A stretch of DNA of 64,000 nt from Bedellia somnulentella (Eukaryota; Arthropoda; Insecta; Lepidoptera; Bedelliidae). Both the position numbers and the translations under genes were made by a program. The notes beneath the pieces were generated by a model. That model made no database searches, was not told the origin of the DNA, and worked only from the letters and a program-made list of their open reading frames with translations. The DNA is taken from the NCBI GenBank assembly GCA_963576735.1, contig OY755187.1, positions 310,001 through 374,000 of the forward strand, read 5' to 3'. Shown here one piece after another: positions 27,501 to 38,888 of this stretch (positions within the stretch are counted from its first letter, which is position 1; each line of letters begins with the position of its first letter).

Positions 27501-30500
27501 TTATAAATGGCACGTTTAATAACTAGATCAGCAGTTAAAACTAAGCAGTAAAGTAAACAACAATGAGTAATAAAAAAATATGAAATGGATCTTTGAATAT
27601 ATAATTGAGTAGGAAAATAATTAAATGGGCGGTAAAAAATATTGAACGGGCAGTTACGCGTGGGCAGCAAATCTCATTCTAAGCAATTCTATAAAGTAAG
27701 TAAGCATATAGGCATGCATATAGGCATGCATCAGGCATTTAGGGCTCGCTCCGCTGCGCTACGCTCGTTCGTTTTATACATAATCTAACCTAACCTAACC
27801 TAATTAAATGTGACCACCTAGCTTTTCTTTGTCTGCAGGGGGCTTTCGCCCCCCGACCCCCCCAAGCAGGGGGGCTCAGCCCCCCTGCACCCCCCGACAT
27901 GCAAACAAGCGAGCAAATGTACATACAAACAGGCATGCATCGTTACGATCTGCCGAACTATTTATCGAACTGCCCATTCCATCATTTTTACCGCCCATTT
28001 AATTATTGGACTACTCAATTATTTTTAGAATTGACATTGTATGATAAAATAACCGACTAATATATTTTTTATTACTGTCTATGTTTTACTGTCGCAATAA
28101 TTATTCAACCGCCATTAAATTAAATAACTGCTCAATATGTTTTTCAACGAATCATAATAACATCTCAAATTTTTAAATAACAGCTCAAAAAATTAGTTCC
28201 CAAATAAAATGAACACCACAGGGCAAGCACGAGCGCTATCTTATCGACACGATAACGGTTAGAATGAGATGGCAGTAAGTAAGTGCGTAAGAGATGGCTG
28301 CTTTATCCCACGCGATAACTAGTTTAAACACGGCTCGTACTTGTGCTGCAGCAAAACATAAAATAAATTTAATGTTTTTTGACATGAATTCCTCATGTGG
28401 GGATTATTACTCATAAATAAAAGATGTTATTAAAGGAAAGAAAAATTTCGACACTGGCGGGGTTCGAACCCCGCCAGTGTCGAAAACGGAACGGAAGTGG
28501 TTCGAAAACGGAGGTAGGAAACGCAAACACTACTTGAACGTGTAAAAAAGAAACAAAGGATAGAGAAATTTCGCGCTGGATGCCAACTGACACTGTAGCT
28601 CAGTTGGCAGAGCGACGGGGGCGTATACCCGAAGGTCGCGGGTTCGAACCCCGCCAGTGTCGAAAAAATTTTTCTTTCCTTTAATAACATCTTTTATTTA
28701 TGAATAAAATAAATTACTTACACGTGTCGAATTTTTGATTGTCTATGTTTGTTCTAACTATGTATAAACTTGATATGACGAGGGTGAACCATATTATGCC
28801 TCCTAAGGTTATCTGAAACAAAAATAGATTATTTTTTTAATGAGTTTTCTGCGTAGTGCCGGCTTCGAATGTCGCTACCCCTTTCTACCCACGGGTGTCG
28901 GAAGAGGCGACTAAGGGTATTGGGTCTTTTTATTGGATTTTTGGGCGATGCGGTTGGAGACCCATCACCAAAAACCTTTATTTTTACCATCTTTTCCCCA
29001 CTCAACTTCCAAAAGTGGCTGAGGAATTTATAATTGCTTAGCTCTGGCTACCCCTTCTTGGGAAATATATCCGTGAGTATATGTATGTATGTTTTCCTTT
29101 CATCGACATGACAGCGCGCTCTTTTTCCACAGGATTTAAGAAAGCTGACATAGCTCAAAATGCGAAATGGACTAAATCTTTAATTATATCCCTTTTAGTG
29201 TCGGCTTGGAATGTCACTACCCCTTTCTAACCACGGGTGTCGTAAGAGGCGACTAAGGGTATGGAGCTTCTTTAAGTGGTTTCTGGGCGATGCGGTTGGA
29301 GACCCATCACCAACGATACTTTATTTCTAACATCTTCTCCCCTATCAACTTCCAAATGTAGCCTACGAGGTTCCAGCTGTGAAGCTCTGGCTATCCCTTG
29401 TTGGTATATGGCCGTGAGTATATGTATGTATGTATGTATATTATAATGCTGAAGAGTTTTGGTTTGAACGTGTTAATCTCAGGAACTACTCTTTAGGGCG
29501 TTAGGTTAGGTCTTGCGTACTTATACAATAAAAATGATATTGGCATTGAGAATCATTGACAGAGGAATACTATGTAGTTTAGGCTTAGAAAAGCACTAAT
29601 CTTATTATATTATAAGCATTAATTTTATTTAGGTACTAGCTGCCCCGACAGACTTCGTACTGTCAAATTTGCTTATAAATGACAAAAGCTTAAGGCATTT
29701 TTTCCGGTACTCTTAGTTCAATAAGGCGTGAATATTTTATCGGTCAAATTTATCCGGGATAAAAAGTATCCTTTGTTATAATTTGGGTCTTTATCTGCCA
29801 AATTTCATTCATATATAATATGTACTTGAGTAGCCTTTTTGTTCCAAACACACAAACATCCAAACATCTAAACTTTCACATCGCGATTCAGAAAATGACG
29901 TCATTTGCACAACGCCATCTATCGGACTTTGGATTCCAACTATCAACATTAGTTCTATATTTAGACTTAAGATGTCGTTGCAAGTACTATACTGAATTGC
30001 GTAACGTAATATTTTTCTTCTTGAACTCACAAAATTAATCATATCTTTTGATAGAGTGAACCGATTTCGATGAAACAAAAACTAAGTTATACCTCAAGTT
30101 ACGTATAATTTTTGTATATAAACATTTTCAGCATTGAATTCGTAGATTTTACGTGCTGTGCGCACAAACAAACATATAAACAGACAAACAGACAAAAATT
30201 GAAAAAATGATGGAAATGGGTTCTGTTACTTATCTGTTCACACGCTGGCTATTTTTTTTTCAATTTCTTCAATGTACAAAAATGACTTTTCTACAGATTT
30301 ATTATATGTATATAGATTTGTATTGCTTATATATATAAAAGTATGTAGTTATATATGTATGTGTTTATATTCGTTAAATATCTATAATATTTTGTATGAT
30401 TAATATTTATATTGTTATTTAAATTAAATAAGTTAGTTTTAAGTGGGCTATATAGAATATCATGTTTTTTTTGGCCTTGTTTTGTGCATCTACCCAAATA

Positions 30501-33500
30501 ATTAATTTACCGATCTCACCTTCCAAAGGTTGTCTGGAAGAGATCGCTTTTAGCGATAAGACCGCCAATTGTACCTCACTGTAAACTGTTTGATCACATT
30601 ATTATTTTTGTTAATTTGTGTTTGATGTGCAATAAAGAGTTATTCTATTCTAATCTATTTCTTTCCGCGGGTGTCGTGAGAGGATACGGCTGAAGACCCA
30701 TCAGCAATCAATCACCGACTATCGTTCATTTTACCGCCTTTTCCCGACTCTACTTCCAAGCGGCTAAGGTAATTCTAATTGTGAAGCTCTGGCTACCCCA
30801 TTACGGGATGTGTCGCCATGAATTCATTACATACATACATACATATACTCACGGCTATAAATCCCTAGAAGGGGTAGCCAGAGCTAAGGAATCACAAATT
30901 CCTCAGCCACTTTCGGAAAGTTGAGCGGGGAAAAGATGGTAAAATAAAGGTTTTTGGTGATGGGTCTCCAACCGCATCGCCCAAAGCCCTTAAAAGCCCC
31001 AATAACGTTAGTCGCCTCTTACGTACACCCACCGGAAAAAATGGGGTAGTGCTATTCTAAGCCGACACTACACGGCATATGAATTCATTGTTTCATAACA
31101 TGTTTCAATGTGCTTAAGGGCCTCCCTCGAAAATTTCACTGATTTTGGTAGTTTTCAAACTCAATGAAACCTGCTCAATGAAACAATCACACTCTAAATA
31201 AAATATATGTTCAAGTTCAATATCTTTTCTTTAATAATGACGGTTCTCATTCGTTTTCAATAATAATCGACTAAGAAAAAAAATAATTTGTGGGGGGCTT
31301 TTTTATCGTAAAGTCTGATATTGCTGTCAGAATACTGCATATATGTTATCGATTACGTAATATTTGCGTAGACAACTGAGTAGTCTATCATCTGTATGAA
31401 TAATTTTTAGTCTTTTCATCCTAATTATGGAGTTATAAAGCAAAAACCCTAAATTTCAATGTCAATCTGGAGCGGGTCCCTGTGCGGAGAACGGGGCGGC
31501 AGATGGCTGTTAGCCTTCATGCGCAGAGCTTGTGTCGAATTTTTCTGTAATAGAGCTGCTTGCCGCTTCCCGCGCTTTTTAGATAATTTATTTTGGTTGT
31601 GCGCAACATAGTCGCTTGTTTTGCTTTACATTATAAGTTTGATAACAATCGTAATATTATCGTTAATTTCACCCTGTTTAGATAGTACGAAATGGTCCAA
31701 CGCATTAGGGGCCATGCGCTGTTGATGTGGGCGTGAGTTCAAATCTTCTATCCGGGACATGCTTTTTGTTTATTTCTTTCCTCGTAAAATTATTTTGTTT
31801 CGGTTATGATGATAAATGCATGATTAAAAATACTGTGCATAATTCTGTTTTGTGAATACGCTCGTTTTATCCTAATGTTCTGTAAATCCAGCTGAAACAA
31901 TTATTATCTTTTTGCTTTAAATTTATGTGATGTTTTTACATATCTTTTTAGTAAGATTAAAAATATTGTTTACCTTATAATAACGTCGGAAAATTAAATA
32001 AAGGAAACAAACATGTGCAGAACATCGAAAATTTCCAATTAAACAAAAAAAATTTGAACAACATACATACTCACGGCTATAAATCCCTAAAAGGGAAAAA
32101 ATATTAAAAAAAGGTTCGCTAAACAGAGGGCTCAGATAAAATGAATGCAAAATTGTAAGTACAAATTTTTCTACCAATAAAACACTTTAGGCATATTTTA
32201 TATATTGCACGGAACATAGTCGAAAAGTTTTGCCATATATTATATTGTTCGTTCGCAATCCTAATATAATCGTCAATTTCGACTCTTAGCTCTAAGATCG
32301 AAGTGGTGTAACGCGTTAGGCTGCGTCCCCAGTAGGCAAACTGTTAGCCGCCGACTAAGTTAGCGGCGTATCGGTTTAGTACGCCCTTCCATATATTTCA
32401 AATGGAGTGTTCACAGTTTGCTAGTTTTGCACTCACTGTACGCAGTTTGCAGCGTTACGCGCGCCGACTACCTTAGTGAGCGGCCGACTCCCACCAAAAC
32501 CGGTTCCAGTCGGCGGCGGCGATTGGTTGTTCGCCGGGCGTAGTGACTCCGTTTGCTGCAAACTGATTACAACAAAAGTAAAGTGATAATTCAGTCGGTC
32601 GGCTAAACTCTTACAGTTTGCTTGCGACGCACGAAAATTGATTTGAGTCTGCAGCTAACTCAAATTTCAGTTCGCTGCAAATTTGCGGCTCACTCTGTCG
32701 GCGGCTAACAGTTTGCCTACTGGGGACGCAGCCTTAAACGTTTCACGCTCAGTGACGAAGGTACAGAGTTCGATCCTCAACCTTGCGACAGTATTTTAGT
32801 TTGTTTTTTATTCGTAAAATAAGTATTCTTTTATTTTCTCCTTCGGATCACGATGAATGCATTATTAAAAATACCTGCTGCTATTTATTCTGTTTTGTAA
32901 ATATGCTTGTTACGTTTTACCCTATAGCTATGTTCCGTGAATAATCTTACCTTCTAACTTTTCTTTCAAATCTGGGTGTTTTTTTTTATTTATATGATGT
33001 GTATTACACTTCTCCACTTTAGTCATATTTCTACTTTTTAAGAAAAAATATATAATTATCTTAATATATGTATTCGAACCGTTCTTCGATCAATTATTTT
33101 GATCCATTGTATTTCATTCATGTGCTATTAATTCTGATTTAGGCTCCAAAAACGTATTGCTTTACAAGGGGATGAGAAATATGCAATAAATCAGGAACCT
33201 CAATCATCTCGCCAAGTTCAATTAACAGAGTAAGTAAAATAGACCAGGAGCTGATATTTATAAATTTTTAGTCTTTCATTGAACTTTGTATTTTGTAATA
33301 AATTGTGAAAAAGTTATCATACCCAATTGAGCCTATACTTATATATTATGAATTAATTTCAGTTCAACTGAGATGATGGAAGAAAGTGTATTTTCGTCCC
33401 ACAATACCGACAGGGAGAAATCATTGGAGAACACGGCTACTGTATCTAATGCACCTGAACTAGGCTCATCAACTGTGATAATAGTGCTCTTAAACGCACC

Positions 33501-36500
33501 TTTACTTTTGTATTTAAAAAAAACGTAAAAGTATATTAATTTAAAGATTAACAGCACCATCACCATGCCATGCTTTTTCAACACAGTAAAACGAACGATG
33601 CATGTGCTCGAATATATTAAAGATTAGCACTGATATTAACAGACTGTTAATTTAACAATAAATAACCCTTTTAAGTCAGGCATATTCCGAACTTCTGTCT
33701 CTTTTATTATTTAAGTTATTTAGTCGCGGTGGATAAGTTATTTAATATAGCTATCTTGCACAATTTGGCGTAAAAACTATTTTATATGAGTTGAAGTATA
33801 TTTTCAGCCGTAAAATTTGGGGAAATGTGAATTTAGATAATCAAGAAAACTTTTGAACAAACCTCTAATTAATTAAAGATAAGATAAGATAAAAAATATT
33901 TATTTCAAAATAAAAAGAATTGTTCTCTATTTTTTGAACGTCACAAACTTACGTATAAGTTAAATCTTACTCTACTGACTCTACTTCGGATTCGGAAGGT
34001 GTATTGTTGCGAGAAGAACCCGTAAGAAACTCAGCAACACACATCTTTTCTTAGTCAAATTACAATATTGGTGTATGTCTGGAAATATCCTGAATAGAGC
34101 CCTGGTGACACCAAGCAGTTTCATCTATCATATAATCATTTAAACTGTAATAAGCTTTTAAATGAAGACTGCGTTTTATAATTACTTTGAATTTCTTTTC
34201 TGTTAGATTCAAAATGTCATCAGGTATTTTATTATAAAATTTTACACATAACCCCATAAAAGATGTATTTATTTTTGACAATCTGTACTTTTGAATTGAA
34301 ATTTTATTATTATCTCTAAGACTTCTAGTATGTCTGTCACAGTTTTTGGAAAATGCTTTCAAATTTTTTCTCACATACATGATGTTTTCATAAATATATT
34401 GACATGGCAGTGTCATTATATTTATGGTTTTAAACAATTCTCTAAGGGAATCTCGTGAACCTAAATTATAAATAGCTCTTATTGCTCTTTTCTGTAAAAT
34501 GAATATTGACCCAACATCAGCAGCTCTGCCCCAGAGTAAAATGCCATAAGACATGATGCTATGAAAATAACTATAGTAAACTAAACGAGCGGTCTGTACA
34601 TCAGTTAAATGTCTTATCTTTCTAACGGCATAGGCAGCACTGCTTAGCCTGCCAGCTAGCGCGCTAATGTGGGGTCCCCATTGGAGCTTTGAGTCCAGAT
34701 GTATCCCTAAGAAAACTGCGCTATCCGTAAATGGTAATTTTTCATTATTTAATGTAATTTCATTATCAACACTTTTAACATTTGGTAATGCAAATTTAAT
34801 ACATTTGGTTTTTTTGGCATTTAGTACAAGATTATTTGAAGCAAACCATGTTTGGATTTGGGAAACTGCATTATTTACATCGTCAATATTTTCCGAATTC
34901 CTTTTAACGTCAAAAATTAAAGAAGTATCATCAGCAAATAATACTATTTCAGACCTTTTCTCGACCATGAACGGCAAATCATTAATATATACTAGAAACA
35001 AAAATGGGCCTAATATAGATCCCTGTGGAACACCCATTTTTACATGAGTTCCAGATGATTTTATTTTATCGATTTGCACTTTTTGTATTCGATCTGAGAA
35101 GTAGGACTTTATTAATTTAAGTGCGTCACCTTCGATGCCATAATGTCCCAATTTTATGAATAAAATATTATGATCTGCACAATCAAAAGCTTTTGTAAGA
35201 TCGCAGAACAAACCGATTGCATCATTCTTAAGTTCCCACGAACCAAAAATATGTTTAATTAGGGCAACGCCTGCGTCAGTGGTAGAGCGGCCTTTCGTGA
35301 AACCAAATTGTTTAGGGTGAAACAAATTGTTGGAACTAAAATGCAAGAGCAGTTGATTAAGCATAAGTTTTTCAAATATTTTACTCATAACTGGTAGTAT
35401 AGATATAGGCCTATAACCTTCAGGATTATTTTTATCACCTCCAGATTTTAGTAAAGGTACAATTTTACTATGTTTCATGAGATCTGGGAAGATACCATTA
35501 CTTATACATTCATTAAATATTTTCGCTAAATAAGGAGCTATTATTACAATAAAATTATGGCATACTTTTACTGACATACCCCAGATATCCTCAGAATTTT
35601 TCAATTTCAGTGATTTAAACACTTTAATGATATCTTCGGGACTGACAACTTTAAAATTAAATATAGATTTACAAATTGCAACGTTTTGTTGCAACAGCTC
35701 TTGAGCTAACGTAGCAGATGAATTTAAGTGTTCAGTGGTCTTAAAAGGTATATCAGCAAAATATTTTTCAAAAATACAAGCAATTACATCATTTGAAGTA
35801 GTCAAACCTCGATCAGACCGAATACAAAAGTCCTGATCACATGATTTGCTTTTGCCAGTTTGAGTGTTGATAATGTTCCAAACGGTTTTTACTTTATTAT
35901 CAGATGTTTTAATACGTTGGCTCAAGTATCTTGCTTTAGCCTCCTTACAAACTTTATTAAACATTTTTGAGTATTTTTTTACATATTCTATAAATTCATC
36001 ATTATGTGAGAACGCTTTTTGATCGTATAAATCAAATAGTATTTCTCTAGATTTATATATGCCTGGTGTTGCCCACTCACTAAATTTAAATTTATTACAT
36101 ATAGTTACATCTTTAATAGTAAATATTTTATTAAATTCGTCTATCAGTACTTTAAAGAAAGTATTATAACTATTATTTGGATTTTTATTTATTGAAGAAG
36201 TGGGCAGCTTATAACTGATTAAGTTTATATATTTTTCAACTTTGAAAGCAGTGACACTCCTTTTTTTAACTATAATTTTTCGGTCTGGTGCCTTATGTGG
36301 AAAGTTTACAAAAAGACCACTGTGATCAGATTTTAGTTTATTTATTACAGATTTACTTATGAATTCAGCATTTGTAAATACATTATCTAAACATGTTTTG
36401 GTTCTAGTAGGTTCCAAGAATAAATTTTCTAAATTAAACGATTGGAATAAACTCATCAACCGTGTTTTCTGAGTACTATCTTTTAAGAGATCTATATTGA

Positions 36501-38842
36501 AGTCTCCACAAATAATTAATTGTTTTTTACTCTTGAAAATTTTAGTTAATACATCTTCCATTACACTTTCAAATCTTTCATAATTTTGACTATAGGGGGC
36601 TCGATATACGCTTACTATAAAGTAGTTTAGTAACTCTATGCAGGATATCTCCACGACTTGCTCAACGCTCAGTTTTACAATATCCTCACGATTTTTACAT
36701 TTAATACTATTTTTTATAAATATAGCGGAGCCACCACAGGCTTTAGAATTGCGGCAGTAGCTACTAGCTAAGTTGTAATTTTGAAAACCAAATATGAGCT
36801 CGCAATTCTTAAGCCAGTGTTCTGAGACACAGAAACAATCAATTTGATATCTTTCTAAAAACAATTCAATTTCTAATTCTTTACAAGAAAACCCCTGAGT
36901 ATTTTGAAATACTAATTTAAATTGTGGGTCTCCTTGTAAAGCACGGTTTTTAAATATTTTGCCAGAAGAACCTCCTTCCTTGTTTACAATGTTAATATTA
37001 ATTGAAGGTGACGGCTTAAGGATGACAGGAGGCTCTTCTATTGTCTCACTTAAAAGTTTAAATTATGGTTTCCACCATCACATATTGTAAGTAAGTTTTC
37101 CCTTATATTAAATAAGGGAGGGTTCGATATATGATATGCTAATAATTTAGCAATGGTACGTTTTTTATTTAAGGGTATGTATATAGTACCCGATCGTTGT
37201 CTTGAATAAGGTATGAACTTATTCACGTCCAGAGTAAAGAAAACGTCGCTTTGACGGCTGGTCATATTAAATATAAAATTATTCAACATATGAATATCAT
37301 TATTATGCTTACTCATATAATTATATATATATGGTAAGGTACAAAACATATGAATATCATTATTATGCTTACTCATATAATTATATATATATGGTAAGGT
37401 ACAAAATATAAACTTACATTTATATTTCTTTTGTATCTCTAAAAGCTGGCTAATGCCTTTCTTCAATATTTTTTTATTTAATCCTATACTACTACCGAAT
37501 AATATAACAATTGTAGTATACTCGTCATATTCACCCAAAGTAACTTTATCAATAATATAATTAAAGGGAGCACCAGTATAACAATAGTTTGTTACTGTCT
37601 GATGTATGTGATCATTTAATATTTCTCCGAAACGTAACCCCATACCATCGGAAAATATTATAGTTTTGCGAACCGGGGTGGTAGTGGTAGGGATGGATTA
37701 AATGAACAAGTACAAAAGACGCACATTTATAGCCTCCTTCAAACAAGAAACTACAAACAGGTATTCATGAATCTGTGCCTACAAATACCTAGTTATAACT
37801 TAGTTTTTAATATTGAAAAGAACCTTAAGAATTGCCTTTTGCTTTCTGCACCATCTCAATAAAATGATAATTTTTATGAAAATTATTTGGGTTTTATAAT
37901 TTACTTATGTTGAATCAGTAGTAAGTAAGTATTCATGAAAAAAATGCCTACTCCTGTTCTATAATTTGAGTCGATTTTTTGTTCAAGTGTGGATTTTTGA
38001 CGTCGAGATATTATTATTATATAACTAGTGGATCGTCCCAGCTTCGCACGGGTAGCGTTGTTTTTTTAAATATCTGAGGTTTCTTTCTTCAGTCACTGCT
38101 CAAACATTGTGAAATTCAGCGCAATGTTTTCAATTTATTAAATTTATAGCACTCCCTGAACAGCGTAGTTTCTTGATTTTGAATGCGTTTTTATGAACTG
38201 AACCGTATTTCCGTTTAATAGCAATTTTCGGAATAAAACGCTATGAAATATTTATAACAATCTAAATAAGAAATCATTACGTGATGAGGCTGCAACTACT
38301 GGCACCATCTAGTATGTTATATGTAAATTAGTAAAGATTTGGTTTTGGTCACGGGCGCGATGGCTTATTTTATGTATAATTTCGGTGTTTGTCTATCGAT
38401 TTCTATGATTTTTTTTTTATTGATAAGGTAATAATGTTACCTTTCTTAAATTAGGGATGAGTGAGAGGTTTACAAACGTAAGAGTAAACCAATATAATCA
38501 GAATGTTCCGAACTGCTAAGCTATCAGGAATTACACGTGTTATTGTGAGTCAACCGTAAAAGATAGACATAAACTGTTGAAGATTTTTTTTTAGATATTT
38601 TTATGAAGAATATTTCCGTCATACATAATTTCTATGTAAGTTTAACTATTAAGTCTGCACACGTAAAGGAAGCTTAAAAAATGGAGTAACTTCTCCCGTT
38701 TTCCCAAATTTTTCCCAAAATTCCCCTTTACTACTCTGCTGGAAAGTATACAAAAACCTGCGCAGGAGTATGAAGAATAATTGTACCAAGTTTCGTTAAA
38801 ATCCGTCGAGTAGTTTTTGTTTCCATAAGGAACATACAAACC

Positions 38843-38888
<46 letters not shown>

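Larger units (their letters stand above)
28366..28708 (+). mobile_element. Family D composite: two tRNA-like cores
   Basis: Contains a collapsed inverted core (28449-28482) and, after a 105-bp spacer (GGAGGTAGGAAACGCAAACA..), a complete tRNA-like core (28589-28661). Arms as in 26138-26315. Confidence 0.82.
33876..37697 (-). mobile_element. Nearly complete non-LTR retrotransposon (CR1/L2-like), 5'-truncated
   Basis: ORF1, ORF2, a 3' UTR of about 180 bp and a 3' tail of ATCTT/TTATC repeats at 33876-33895 (seen as GATAA on the plus strand). Lies in ABCA intron 1 in the same orientation as the gene. The 5' end is near 37.7 kb. Confidence 0.85.

Noticed and set aside
27785..27803. Telomere-like CCTAA repeats
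   Set aside because: Only about three and a half units, frequent by chance in insect DNA; not evidence of a telomere or fusion site.
28589..28661. Functional tRNA gene
   Set aside because: The anticodon loop is 8 nt and lacks the usual U33/purine37 context; the sequence sits in a multicopy fold-back element. Kept only as tRNA-like.
28430..28690. Open frames reading STLAGFEPATFGYTPPSLCQ and similar
   Set aside because: These are translations of the tRNA-like core of family D and recur wherever the repeat occurs.
34667..35047. 126-residue plus-strand frame
   Set aside because: Antisense shadow of the LINE reverse transcriptase.
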